Positions 10,811 through 23,159 of a stretch of 64,000 bases of DNA are shown here, piece after piece. The translations under genes were made by a program, and so were the position numbers. Source of the stretch: Pelobates cultripes (lineage: Eukaryota > Chordata > Amphibia > Anura > Pelobatidae); assembly GCA_933207985.1 (NCBI GenBank), contig OW240912.1, positions 250,845,522 through 250,909,521 of the forward strand. Direction: 5' to 3'. The stretch's first letter is position 1, and the number at the start of each line of letters is the position of its first letter. The notes beneath the pieces were generated by a model. That model was not told the DNA's origin. It worked only from the letters and a program-made list of their open reading frames with translations, and did no database searches.

Positions 10811-10978
10811 TCAAGGTTATTCACTAAAGTGAAAATTCAAAGTGAATTCATAGAGAATTTCAAATTTGAAGTCAGAGTAGCCTGACTTAGAGTATTTTTC
10901 CAGTTTGGCTATTTTTACCTTAAATTTGAAATTCACTTTGAATTCAGCTTGAATTCTCACTTTAGTGAATAACCCTGA
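10811..10978. mobile_element. inverted-repeat element, GTTATTCACTAAAGTGA family
   Basis: 168 bp with long inverted ends: TCAAGGTTATTCACTAAAGT at the left and ACTTTAGTGAATAACCCTGA at the right, extending inward through AATTCAAAGTGAATT. Diverged relatives lie at 47,598-47,765 (amelogenin intron 1), 49,577-49,757 and about 54,935-55,095. Non-coding. Confidence 0.8.
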
Positions 10979-11740
10979 TAATTATATAAATTCTCTATGT
11001 ATATCCAAGTATAACCAACCATGATCTGATTTATAGGTTTAATGCCCCAATGCAACCTAATTCAATGTGAGTCTTCATCTGTATTGTTTAATTAGATACT
11101 TACTTTGAAATGTTGCACTACTTTCTGAGATGACTGTTGGCAATCTGGTGTCATTGTTTATGGGATAATATATACTTGAGAATAACTAGGCATGATTAGC
11201 TATGAGTCCTATTATTCAGAGCTTGTAATACTGCAGACACAGTGTGTATCTACTGCTGTTATAATATTAATTATTATTGCCACATTTGTCATTGTCAGTT
11301 TTGCTATTTTAGTTATTTGTTATAGAAGTGATGGAGGGGTTTTGCATTGGCAAATTATTATATCTCCAAGACTACATTAAAGTGAGGAGAGGGGCAGTGT
11401 AGAAAACTACGGACAATTTCAGTTTTTCTCACATTACCTAGACTCCCATGAGCTGGTCACACTTCCTCCACTAAATTAGACAGGCACAGCAGAAAGCTGA
11501 CCGTCTGGAGAAGGATATACCATTGTTAAAAATAATATGCTGCAAGTGCAATAGTAACGGAAACCAGCAATCCCTTTGTACATAGTTAGTAAACCTACGT
11601 TGCAAGGGGAAGTTATCACTTATTGGTAAGCACTGAAAATTAAAATGTGTCTTTCCTTGATGTTCAGTCTAAATCTGAGCAGCAATTTCACCTCTCAGTT
11701 TTACTAATATCTTCAAGTGCAAACTGACACAACCCATTGT

Positions 11741-11786
11741 ACAGCGCTACGGAATTTGCTGGCGCTATATAAATAATAAAATAATA
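11741..11786 (+). mobile_element. LINE 3' tail (L2/CR1-type)
   Basis: ACAGCGCTACGGAATTTGCT then GGCGCTATATAAATAATAA. It matches the 3' end of the LINE at 59.5-62.57 kb (AAGCGCTACGGAATCCG, GGCGCTATATAAA). It is a 5'-truncated copy only tens of bases long. Confidence 0.75.
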
Positions 11787-11899
11787 ATCTGGAAGTACGC
11801 AAATTATTTAGCAACAGCACGAACAGTAAAGGGCAGGGGCTTACCTAGAGCGATTGGTACCCGGGGTAGATCCTGTGTCTGGCACCCCCATTGTTCCCT

Positions 11900-12780
11900 C
11901 CTCCCGTCGTCAACACACACACACACACTTAAACATTTTTTTTTTTAAATTGTTAAAATGTTTTCATTTTTAAAAATTCCACAAATGTGTAAACTTTGTA
12001 TAACCCCTGTCCTGATACCTTTTACAAAAGCCCTCTCCTGCCTGCCATTTTACAAAAAGCATGTCCTGCCCCGTTCTACAAACCCCCTACACTACCCTTT
12101 CCGCTACTGCTGGAACTCCGTGAAGATGGACAAATGGTGCACATCAACGTCATGTTGGTGTGACATTGTGCGCCTCCACACTCCTCCCACTGATCCTCCA
12201 AATAGTTCTGCCTGGTCGCAGCCCTTGCGGATTGCTGTATAATAATGGATGGATCATAGCACAGGCAGTCATAGTACCCCCGTAGTTAGTGGCAGCTGGG
12301 GTGGACCGCACTCCCCTGCCCCGCTCTTAGTACTCCACTGAATACATATACTGTCAAATACAGCCACATGCACACAGTCCCAGGCACATAATCATTCGCA
12401 CACAGTTACACATACATTGTTACAGGCAGACAATCAGTCACACACACAGTTACATGCAGTCACTCACAGGCAGATAGTCACACACACACTGTCACCACCA
12501 GCATCACCCAATCACAGGCAGACAGTCACACACACATAGGCCCATGTAGACAATCACACATACTGTCACACACACATAGTCCCATGTAGACAGTCACGCA
12601 TACAGTCACACACACACAGTGACATGCAGACAGTCACAGGCACACTGTCACACACAGACAGTTACAGGCAGAGAGTCACAGACAGACAGTCACACACAGT
12701 TACAGGCAGACAGTCTCTCACACACACACACACACACATACAGTTACAGGCAGAGAGTCACACACACACACACATTGCCA
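11900..12780. repeat. CA-rich minisatellite/microsatellite block
   Basis: An (AC) run at about 11,914-11,928, then from about 12,355 a tandem repeat of 24-30 bp built on CACACACAGTTACAGGCAGA and CAGTCACA, ending near 12,778. The 80-residue open frame of Thr, His and Ser repeats is an artefact of the unit. Confidence 0.8.
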
Positions 12781-12934
12781 ATTAACCTTCTAATTTTCTT
12801 GCAGGCGGCTGACTGTCCCTGCATGTATGAGTTGTGCGGCCGCACATCTCACACATCCTAAGGTCACCCTGGTCCTTGCAAAATTATATAAACTGAACTT
12901 TCAAGAAGAAAACAAAGAAACAAAACAACAATTA

Positions 12935-12939
12935 GAGAA

Positions 12940-12976
<37 letters not shown>
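12935..12976. repeat. (TA)n(CA)n microsatellite
   Basis: A run of AT dinucleotides followed directly by CA dinucleotides. Confidence 0.95.
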
Positions 12977-12977
<1 letters not shown>

Positions 12978-14452
12978 TTTATTTATTTCTTAATTCAAGA
13001 TGCTAGGTAGGAAACCAGCAAGGGGATAAGCACCAAGAAAATGATGCAAACGTGTTTCAAGTCTTAATGGCCCTTCATCAGAGACATTCCTAGGCAACCA
13101 TGTTGGAGTCTTCCCCAAGGCTAAAACATTCTATCCTGGTTCTGGCTGACTCATTCCTTTTGTGACTTTTTCCAAAATTCTTGAAATTTAAATCACAGAT
13201 CTACCGTATATGGAAAATTCCCCACTGTTTTACCACTTCACTGATATTCAGAATGAGTCCATAGCTACGCTTGATTCAGTTTCTAATGTATTTGGTGCCA
13301 GTTCTGAAAATATTATGCAGAGAGAACAGCGAGACATATTTTATATTGATACGCTTTCACTCAGCTTCCTTCAAAATGTTTTCCAACTTGGATTCCCATT
13401 TAAGGGCACATTTTATTTGCTTCCCATTGTATTTATGCATTATGCAAACTATTTTAGGGTCAGGTATATTTTATATGCTAAGTGTGGTTTATTATTTTCA
13501 TTTTTATGTGGGGTGTCCATTTTCCGTTGTGCCAGACTTTGAATTTTAAAGAAAAATACCATTGATCGCTAGCGTATTTAGAAGAGCTACATTGTGAATA
13601 AATTAACCGTTTTGTTATTTCTATAAAAAGTCTTTTGGTTACTAATTTTACTATTCAGAAATAGTGTGGCATGCACAACGTGTATGTGTTGTCAACAAAA
13701 CATGTGGTAACAGTCGCGCGCACATTGGTTTACAAAGGAAATACGATCTCTAACCAAATATATATTCTTGTTTTGTATATAAATCACATCTGTATCAACA
13801 TAAATGTAGTGTGGTGAAATATAATTCATTATTGTGGTGCAATTTTGGTAAGTAAATAGGCATGCTTTCAGAGAAATTTACATTTTATTGTGGAGGAGAG
13901 CTAATAGTCCACACTATTAAAATGTTTACTGATGTGAAATATGTGTGTCTGCTGCTTGATCTGTGTGGTGGATGCTTCTATATGAGTTTTTTGTTTTTCT
14001 ATGATGCTTCACATATTCAGGGAATTGTAGGTTGCAACAAAGTAATCTGAATGTTCTGCTTTGCCTTTAAAGCAGACATTCGAAATGAATATAAATAAAA
14101 TAAAAAATACAACAATGTGCTAACATTCTACTCTGATGCATCAGTTCTTAAAATTAACACTTTTCCATTTCCAGAGCTTGACTTATAACATGCAGTAGAA
14201 TTAGACTAGGCAGTGGCAGGGCAATTAGGGTAAACTGAGTCACACTACATACTGCATACATATAGGTTTCACTATAGAATGCAAGACTAGAGGCCTCCTG
14301 GGGAATAGGAAACTAGAAAGCTCACAGCTGGGAGTATAATAATTGGGGATCTTGTTTTCTGATTTCAGTGATAATGGATATTCCAGGCTATGTATAGCAT
14401 CAGTTACAAGTAAAAGGAAATACCATAATCTCACCAGAATTATAAAAGGAAT
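12977..14452. other. non-coding stretch
   Basis: 13,020-13,085 carries a fragment (AAACGTGTTTCAAGTCTTA, CCCTTCATCAGAG) of a dispersed repeat of the type also seen near 52,900. The two overlapping open frames at 13,210-13,549 (110 and 92 residues) show no recognisable domain and I do not call them genes. Confidence 0.45.
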
Positions 14453-15049
14453 TTAAAGGAACATTATAGGGTCGGGAACACAAACATGTATCCCTGACAC
14501 TACAGTGTTAAAATAGCTGTTTAGGTTTCGCCCCCTCCTCTGTGGAGAAATAAGGTGTTTAAGCTCACCGTTTCTCCCACTCCGCACCAGTCCCACCACT
14601 GCTGGCTCTACTTTGCTGAGAATCCATGGCTGAGATTATTAAACATAATGATCTCAGCGAATCCAGTGCTTTTCCATATGAAAATTTCGGGAAGCTATTG
14701 TGGATATGCGGCAAAACACATATGCTGCAACCAATCAGCATGTCCTCATAGTGATGCTTTGAATCAATGCATTTCTTTGGTGAACGTTCAGCTCCTCCAT
14801 GCAGGGCATGGGACACCGAACACCAGTGCTGTTAACGCTCCAGCACTAACACAGGAAGCACCTCCAGTGATCATCTGAGTGACTGACACTAGCTGTAACT
14901 CACACACGCTGTAACTAGCCAGCAATGTAAACACTGCCTTTTCTCTTAAAAGGCAGTGTTAACATTAAACATCTGCAGGGACAGGTTAGAGACACCAGAA
15001 TCACTACATTAAGCTATAGTGGCTCACTTGACTATAGTGTCCCTTTTAG
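14453..15049. mobile_element. TTAA-flanked inverted-repeat element (copy 1)
   Basis: About 595 bp. The left end is TTAA then AGGAACATTATAGGGTC; the right end is ACTATAGTGTCCCT then TTTA, a decayed TTAA. The interior is non-coding and includes a near-palindrome at about 14,925-14,965 (CACTGCCTTTTCTCTTAA facing AAAGGCAGTG). TTAA edges with AGGGACACTATAG-type ends suggest piggyBac-type mobilisation; the assignment is inference from target-site and end pattern. Confidence 0.75.
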
Positions 15050-16746
15050 GGTCTACTGTCTAAACTTTGCTAAATAGAAATACACTGCACTAAACCACAT
15101 GAGCGAGTGAACTGTCTGTCTGGAACTATTGCCATGGATTGTGAATTTGTAGCACACTGTCATTTTACCTTGAGTTTACTATGTGTGCATTTGCATGTGC
15201 TGCTGGGATTATACTAAATGGAGGCTACAAGCTTTATTATGACACTAATGCTATCTATCTATCTATCCATCTATAGAAGAAAACAAATGGTGTTTTTAAT
15301 AAAATTTGCAGAAAATAATGCTCATACTTTTTTTTTTTTCTTCTGTAGTTTTTGCATTTCTGCAGGTGGCCAGATACTTACGTTTTAAGAGGCTGACTGA
15401 ATACCAATCGGTCTATTTTGCGAGCTTTTGCGTAACCTCTTTAACTAGCATTTCTTTCAGATGCCCAATGATAACCACCATTTCAGTTTGTGACCCGTAC
15501 AAATGTCAAAAATGCAATGAATGTTACTGTAAGAAATACCTCTAGCACATGTCTTCTAAACTTCACTGAGCTGTAAAAATATAGTTTCGTTTTTATTTTT
15601 TTCTTCAAAAAATATACAGCGAAGTAATTTGACCAAAACCTTTTAAATGCGATAAAGTTGCATTGGTGCTCATAGTGTCCCTTTAACATTTCCCATTGGT
15701 CACAACAGCTGTGCCTAATGTCTCTGATGGAATTCTCTGACCTTTGATCCATTTGATACATTCCTGTGTCAACCCTGTGACTTGTGTGGGCCTCAAATTA
15801 AAGGTAGCCTTATGCATTTCATTATTTATACTGTGTTTGTGTAATTGCTTTGTCAGATTCATTGAAAGAATCAGATAAATACACAGAAGGTTTCTGAATG
15901 TGCATGGCACAGAAATCTTGCTAATTGGATTAGCAGCTGTACTTTGTGGGATATTGGTTTCAGACATGTCTGATCTTACAGTTTAAATCTTAAAACAGAC
16001 TGGCCCGTGAGATTCATAAACTGGTGATTGTGCTGTTTATATCTCAAAAAGAGCTGTAAATTTATTTAGTTTTTTTATTTATTGGTTTATAATTTTACTT
16101 TTGTAAAACGTTGTATGCTGTACTGTTTGAGGGCATTCATTTTGTTTTTCTTGGAATAATATTTTGTCTCCTAAATTCTTGCTTTAATTATTTGATTGGC
16201 AGATGTAGTATATGAACATTTTAAACATAACCTATACTTTTTAATTTTTGAGTCAGCAACTGATAAGTGGCTTTTCTTATCTGCTGTACTGTACCACAGG
16301 ATGATCTGTAAACATTTTTAAATTATAGAAAAAAAAAAAAATTGCACCATAGCTTCATCCTAGGTTTCTCTTCTCCAAGCGGATGCGTTGAAGCCCCAGT
16401 AGAAATATTAAACATATACACACATTTTCCCCTTTTCATTTTCCCCTTTTTGCACAATTGAATTAAAGTTGCTTCCATTTCTATCTCAAATAAAGGAGAT
16501 GTTGCAAGCTGCTGCTTTGTGCATTCATTCTGTTTTACCATTTATCACCATGGAGAAATCAAATACAATAAATACATGCATGTATGACATTATACACACA
16601 TGCTTGTTCATTCAAAAATAAATGGTTTACAATGGATTGGGTTAGAGTTCTTGACTACTTCTTTCTCGGAAGAAGACTACAGGTAATCAAAACCTGAGGA
16701 TAGTTTTCAAATATTACATTTATAGATGAATAGTTATATAAATATA
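15050..16746. other. non-coding stretch
   Basis: A (CTAT) microsatellite at about 15,249-15,275 and an isolated right end of the TTAA-type family (ATAGTGTCCCTTTAA) at about 15,674-15,688. No gene was recognised. Confidence 0.5.
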
Positions 16747-17336
16747 AATACAAAAAGATAAGTCCTGCACTCACTCCCATCACTCCTGGGTGGCAGAAAC
16801 AACCACAGTACACATCAGCCCCAATACATACAGTTAAAACCAAAGAAAAAGTTACCTGCGCTCTCTCCTTAATCCCTATGTATATTTAAACGAATGGAGG
16901 TCATTTAGTTACTCCAATGGCCATTGGAGGGAATGCCCGTCTGCCAACGTCAATTCAGACCCCCCCTAGACGGGTCCTTCTCTGACCATTAACCTTGCTT
17001 CCTTGAGCCTCTGGCAAAAGATAACTCTAATGAGACAGAGAGGGGTATTTTTTATACACAACCCTATATACTTATTAACCCTTAATAGGGAACACATTGG
17101 ATGGGCGGCACCATTGTAACAAAGCTGTGTGATACAAAAAGTGAATACAAATACAAAAAGATAAGTCCTGCGCTCACTCCCATCACTCATGGGCAGCAGC
17201 AACGACCACAGTACACATCAGCCCCAATACATACAGTAAAAACCAAAGAAAAAGTTACCTGCGCTCTCTCCTAAATCCCTATGTATATTTAAACAAATGG
17301 AGGTCATTTAGTTACTCCAATGGCCATTGGAGGGAA
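16747..17336. repeat. pair of 187-bp direct repeats
   Basis: 16,747-16,933 and 17,150-17,336 are about 95% alike and repeat with a 403-bp period. Each starts AATACAAAAAGATAAGTCCT, contains GTTACCTGCGCTCTCTCC, and ends with the perfect 14-bp palindrome CCAATGGCCATTGG. The intervening 216 bp are unrelated. Confidence 0.9.
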
Positions 17337-17699
17337 AATAAATATATTTGAAAATTGTTTTAATGTGATAAACCAATAGGTGGTAAGTTCTTAGAGTGGC
17401 CCTTTGCTGCGGTTGTACATACCACTGTTCCTTTTGCATGTATTTTGCATAAATAAATGAAAGTTTCTACAAAGACCAAGAAATAGCTCTCGTGAAATCT
17501 AAAGATTTCAGAGGGTGCACCATAGGGTTGCCATAGGATTTCTATAAACCAGCTCACTTGTTAGGGAATTATGGGATGTGTAAAGCATAGCTGCTGACTA
17601 TGTACATATCTGCAGAGCAGAATTAGCACATATTGATCACCAGCGTATTTTTGGTGAAAGCTGAATGTATATTGTTAATTTTCCTTCTTAAATCAATAG

Positions 17700-17898
17700 G
17701 GGAGCAATAGGGGCTTAATGGGATGATAGTGGCAGTAGTGGAAGGATAGGGGCTGTTTTGGGGAATAGGGGCAGTAGTGGGTGAGTAGGAGCCGTAATGG
17801 GGAATACAGGCAGTAGTGGAGCATATGGGCTATATTTATATCAAATCAACCTTTAATTATAAATAATAGACTTAAATAAATAAATAAAACAAAACCAA
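17700..17898. repeat. G-rich dispersed repeat, copy A
   Basis: Purine-rich tandem motif (GGATAGGGGC, GGGGCAGTAGTGG) followed by CATATGGGCTATATTTATAT and an AT-rich tail. It matches 21,425-21,622 in the same orientation at about 95%. Confidence 0.85.
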
Positions 17899-20159
17899 TT
17901 TTTTTTTTTTTAAAACATGAGGGTCATAGGTATATGTCTACCCATAGAAGATTCATGGGAGGTATGTGCTTATGTGAAATGTACATTTATTTGCACTCCC
18001 CCTATTTTGAGTCTGCCCAACCCAACCCTCTAATTCTGTCTGTCTATCTCATAGAGTTAATTTCTGTTTAGCTGAATTGTAAGACTAACAGCCTTGTACA
18101 TTACAAGGAAGTCACATACGTAGTTTTGCACATGACCATGCCAGGACGTCACACATGTATTCTTGGCACATGTCCATATTTGTTCTTTCCTATTCTAAAA
18201 AGACCCTACCCATATACCCTACTATTCTAAGAAGACCCCCATCTAGTAATAACCCCTATATATGTTTTATATCAATGATTTGTTATATGCTTTTACCAAT
18301 GTTGTGAGCATGAGTCTGACATGCATTTCTACATCACATATTCACTTGCTATTGGTTCATGCACCAAGACAGCTCTCTTTCACGAGGCATAATTAATGAA
18401 ATTATGTATTTATGTATTGATAAGTATTATAGTTTTTATTGGTGTGCCTGGGATCCACCTAGGATCCACTTTCCTTGTATAAAACCTTTGTTCCACCATT
18501 AAGTTAGTTTGTTCTGTACTACATGTTGTCCCAGTGATTTTGTTCCCCACCACCATGCTTGAGATGGTGGTGTTTCTGTCCAGAAAAATAAGTCCATTGC
18601 AAGGCTGAGGTTTTACAGTAATCGATCAGCATTTTCTGGAAAGGTTTCCAACTTTTCTAGCACCATCCCCATTCTCTGTTTGTCTACTATTTTCAGTCTG
18701 TCCAGTATCAATTTTCTGCATGTTCACTCCTCGTTCTGTATGTTTACCCCTCTTTTCTCAGTCTGTCCTCCCTCAATTTCTCTGTTTAGCTGAATGCACG
18801 AGCCACAGACATACTTTACAGAATACTCTGTAACGCTCCTGCTCAGTTTCCAAACTTTTGGAGCAGTGCAGAACCAGAAGAAGGGTGCTGTGTGAAACCC
18901 CCTCCAGGCTGTCACTCAGTAACGAATCAATTTTTAAATAACAAGGCACGCAAATTTCTTCCGTTATCTCTGCGGTATAATGTTAAACTATGTATATTGT
19001 GTATTCCTCTGCATAATACAATATATTTTACTAAATATGACATTTTGAAATGTAGGAAAAATCTAGTGGCTAAAACAAACAGTTTGTTTTACATTTAAGT
19101 AATGAATGTTTTGTGAATCACTTTGGGAATTACTAAATGTCCAGAGTCATCACCATTTCTCAGCACACGCCTAATTCTCCTTTTAATATAATGTAAATCT
19201 TTCTCATTTTTCATATACTGTATTTATACACTAAAAAAAACACAGCAAATTGCAAACTGAATGCATGAAAACACATCTGGAATCTGGGGAGGAGAATATC
19301 TCAAGGGTGGTATGTAACAGATTCATAATTTACCTTCAAACTAATATTTCATTTAGTTAAACACTAAATTAAGACAGATTTCTCTGGAATCTAGGAGCCA
19401 GGACCAAAAGTTAGAGCAATTCTAATTGATAAGTAACAAACTAGTTATATATCCATTAATCTTTTTTTTTAACTTAATAATCAACACACCAGTACATATA
19501 CCTTTATCGCCCATCATATCATATTGGCTACTCTCATGCAAACCAAATTTGGTGCACACACTTACACACAAATAGCTGCTCACATAACCTGTCACTCACA
19601 CACTCATTCACACTCACTTATATATGACTAGCCTTTTAGCCAAACAGAAACATAATTAGCTTATTACACACGTGTATACACACAAATTCATATTTTGATC
19701 TCTTCTGACCATTTCTTTGTTGCTTTGGCAACCTAGAGATGAAGATTTGTTTAGCGTTGATTTAAAAAGAAATTCAATCAAGTGAATGTAAATGGTGTCC
19801 ATTTAATTGCTTAAAGCTGTAGTCAGAATTTGATATTTTATTTCATTGTAATGCTGATTTGTGGCAACATTGCGCATGTTCTGCAATATTTTTTTAATAT
19901 GTGCAGCTACCTGTAAGTCTATTTGATAAGTTTAAGACAGCAGGCGTTATTTTTACAGATTCAAAAATTGACCGGAACTGCTTTCAAGAATCAGGTACAA
20001 TCAGTGTTTAGTAAATAATAGCAATATTGCTATGCTAATAATAAGCCATACACAATTGTAAGCTTTGCAAAGTATTGTCTTTTAGTGAACGGACATCTTG
20101 GAGATCTTTTCCTTTACCTATCTTTTCCTCACTGACATGCAAGTCACTGCAAGTGGACC
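17899..20159. other. non-coding stretch
   Basis: 18,440-18,550 has an LTR-like look (GGATCCACCTAGGATCC palindrome, then TATAAAACC, then CCATTAAG) but no paired copy was found. No gene was seen. Confidence 0.4.
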
Positions 20160-20229
20160 TTAAAGGGACACTATAGGCTCCCAGACCACCTTATCTTGTT
20201 AAAGTGGTCCTGGTGCAGTGTCCCTTTAA
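20160..20229. mobile_element. 70-bp TTAA-flanked hairpin element
   Basis: TTAA, AGGGACACTATAGGC, a near-palindromic core (CCAGACCACCTTATC... AAAGTGGTCCTGG), then GTGTCCCT and TTAA. Both TTAA target copies are intact. It is a minimal member of the TTAA family; a diverged relative is at 54,241-54,309. Confidence 0.85.
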
Positions 20230-20512
20230 CTCTGAAATATAAAACATTGCAGTTTTATAGAATCTGCTATGTTTATATTGCAGGGTTAAGCCTGCCTCTA
20301 ATGGCTGTCTACCAGAAAGGCACTAGACGTGCCTCCTACTTTTATTTCCAGAGAGTTGGACTCCATGAAATGATGCTGGATGTCCTCACGCTGTGAATGA
20401 AGACTTCCAGTGTCTTCAAATCCTTCATAGAAAATAATTAATTCAATGCTTTACTGTGGGGAAGACCTAATGCGTGCAGTGCAGGAATAAGGTGAGTGAA
20501 TTCAAGGGTTAT

Positions 20513-21077
20513 TTGAAGGGACACTCCAGACCCATAAACAACTTTAGCTTGAAGGAACACTATAGTCACCTAAACAACTTTAGCTTAATGAAGCAGTTTT
20601 AGTGTATGGATCATGCCCTTTAGGTTTTACTGCTCAATTCACTGTCATTTAGGAGTTAAATCACTTTGTTTTTGTTTATGCAGCCCTAGCCACATCTCCC
20701 CTGGCTATGATTGACAAAGCCTGCATGAAAAAAAAAACTGGTTTCACTTTCAATCAGATGTAATTTAACTGAAACAATTTTATCTCTTGCTCTGTAAATT
20801 AAACTTTAATCACATACAGGATGCTCTTAACATAGCAGGGGATAAGGAAATCTAAATTAAACATAACTTGCAATAAAGAAAGGATACATTTATATAACTC
20901 TTTACAGGAAGTGTTTAGGAATGCTGTGCAAGTCACATGCAGGGAGGTGTGACTAGGGTTCAAAAACAAAGGAATTTAACTCCTAAACGACAGAGAATTG
21001 AACAGTGAGGCTGCAGGGGCATGTTCTATACACCAAAACTACTTAAAGTTGTTTTGGTGACAATAGTGTCCCTTTAA
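20513..21077. mobile_element. TTAA-flanked element inserted in or beside a relative
   Basis: The main element runs 20,549-21,077 (AAGGAACACTATAGTCACC to ATAGTGTCCCT then TTAA). It is preceded by 36 bp (20,513-20,548) that repeat the start of the same family (AAGGGACACTCCAGACCC, CAACTTTAGC). The junction falls at the position where the family carries an internal CTTAATG, so the main copy probably jumped into an older copy. Confidence 0.7.
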
Positions 21078-21119
21078 TGTGTTAAAAGTGTGTTTTCTTT
21101 TTTTCATTTTGCAAAAAGT

Positions 21120-21950
21120 GCAAAATTCAATACAAAATCAGACAACTTCATCTTCAACAGTCATCTCAAGAGGCAGCAATTCTCCAAAGCACCTGCCTTG
21201 TAAAACATCTGACTTTAGAGTGCAGCGGTAGTAGCGGATGTCGTGGGTAGGGGGGGATATAGAGGCTATAATGTGGGGAGGAGGGCTGTGGTAGATGATC
21301 TGATTGGGGTTTGGGCTTTGATAGGAGGTATAGAGGCTTGATGGGGGATAGTGGCAGTAGTAAGGGTATCCCCTTGGATGGGAGCGATAGGGGCTTAATG
21401 GGGTGATAGGGTAGGGGCTGTGATGGGAGCGATAGGGGCTTAATGGGATGATAGTGGTAGTAGTGGAAGGATAGGGGCTGTTTGGGGAATGGGGGCAGTA
21501 GTGGGTGAGAGGGAGCCGTAATGGGGAATACAGGCAGTAGTGGAGCATATGGGCTATATTTATATCAAATTAACCTTTAATTATAAATAATAGACTTAAC
21601 TAAATAAATAAAACAAAACCAATGTTTTGTCCCACAGGCTTACTTTTGGCAAGGGAGGGTGGAATCCTGACCCCTTGTGGTCTGGTGGGAGAATCGACAG
21701 TTGCTGTGGTAAGGCATGACAATTATCTGAAACAATAGGAGGGGGACATGGCCAATGAGGGAGATGTTTGATCTCCCCACCTGACATGAATCTCTTAATC
21801 TGGGCCTGCACTTGAGCATCATCAGCACTGCAGATTGCAAACTGTCTTCGTGGGACTTCCTGCACCCGCTATGAGGTAGCTTTGCCACCAGAGGATGAAC
21901 AACAGGCCGTGCCAGGGCTGAACTATTGAACTATCCAGGGCACAAAGTGT
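21120..21950. repeat. G-rich dispersed repeat, copy B, with flanking unidentified element
   Basis: 21,425-21,622 duplicates 17,700-17,898. This copy has more repeat units to its left (GATAGGGGCTTAATGGG recurring from about 21,325) and continues to about 21,950. A 136-residue minus-strand open frame (21,548-21,138) is rich in Pro, Ser and Tyr because of the repeat and shows no known domain. Minus-strand frames at 21,596-21,888 are likewise unidentified. Confidence 0.6.
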
Positions 21951-22749
21951 TGTGAGGGCCCCTCAATGCCCCCATAGCCAAGTACTATCAAAAACTGCAA
22001 TCACTTGTGTTGTAATGGAGGGCTGTGCCTATTGTTATGTGGTTGTCTATGTTGGTCTCACTCTGCACTTCCTGTGTTCCTGTGTTGACACAATGTGTAA
22101 AATAAGAAGTGCAGTTGCAGTATCCCCTCTCTATCCACACACAGGATGCTGCCATGAAAATGGCATACAGAGTCTGATAAATGTTGTGCAGTGCCCAGCA
22201 CATCCACTTAACATGACTACAGCACACTCTCCAGTGAAGATAGAGAGGAGACAAATGTGGGGATACAAGTATGGGAGAGACAGGTGGGGAATGAAATGAG
22301 GAGAAACACGTGGGGGAAATAACAGGGAGAAACAGGCAGGGGTAGAAAGGGGAAAGAATGGTGGAGGGATAACATTGAGAGATGGGTAGGAAAATAAATG
22401 AAAGATAGAAGATGTGGTGGAGAATAAAGTAGGGAATAAAGCTGTAAAGGAATGTCGAGTAGTTGAGGATTTACATTTTAGTCACTCTGGCACTATGGGG
22501 AGAGCAAAAAATTCCTGGGGCCTTTTATTCCATAGTTCCGCTACATGACTCTGCCATTGTATCGATATTTTTATTGTTTGGTTACTATTCTAAAATGGAT
22601 TATGGAATGCCTTTAACAATGCCACAGCTACATAAATATACCAGTGCTATATATGCAAACTATTCTGGACTATCTTTGTTCTAGGACCAGCTTGTGATGA
22701 CAGAAAAGTAAAACATGTGGTACTTAAGAGGTCAAACAGTCAAAGAAGT
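21951..22749. other. non-coding stretch
   Basis: Purine-rich from 22,250 to 22,450 (GGGGAAAT, GGAGAAACA). Overlapping open frames on both strands at 21,952-22,299 have no recognisable domain. Confidence 0.45.
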
Positions 22750-23159
22750 TTAATGGGACACCCTAGTCATCAGAACTTCAGCTTAATGTAGTTGTCCTGG
22801 TGAGTATAGTCAGTCACTGCAGACTTTTTGCAGTAAACAGTGCATTTTCAGAGAAAAGGCGGTGTTTACATCACAGCCTAGGGACACCTCCAATGGCAGT
22901 CATTCAGACAAAGTGCAGCACTGACATTCAACATCTCGATTGAGTTAATGCATCTCTATGAGGAGATGCTGATTGGCCAGTGCATTGTTTGACTCTGTCC
23001 TCCCATACCGCCTCCTTGGCTGAGATAATCACAATTGATGATCTCAGCCAGTCCAATGCTTTTACATAGGGAGGAGGGGGGCGGTGACCTAAATAGTGTT
23101 TTTAACACTATACTGTCAGGAATGCATGTTTGTATTACTGACTCCATAGTGATTCTTAA
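22750..23159. mobile_element. TTAA-flanked element, internally deleted
   Basis: Left end TTAA then TGGGACACCCTAGTCATCAG; right end CTCCATAGTGATTC then TTAA. About 410 bp against 520-600 bp for related copies. Contains the family's CAGTGCATTTTCAGAGAAAA segment. Confidence 0.65.

Noticed and set aside
12619..12861. 80-residue Thr/His/Ser frame
   Set aside because: Encoded by a CA-rich tandem repeat.
13210..13549. Two overlapping frames of 110 and 92 residues
   Set aside because: No recognised domain, no splice context that stands out, AT-rich codons in both frames; length is within chance for 64 kb.
21138..21548. 136-residue Pro/Ser/Tyr-rich minus-strand frame, at first suggestive of a matrix protein near amelogenin
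   Set aside because: It is encoded by a dispersed G-rich tandem repeat that is also present at 17,700.
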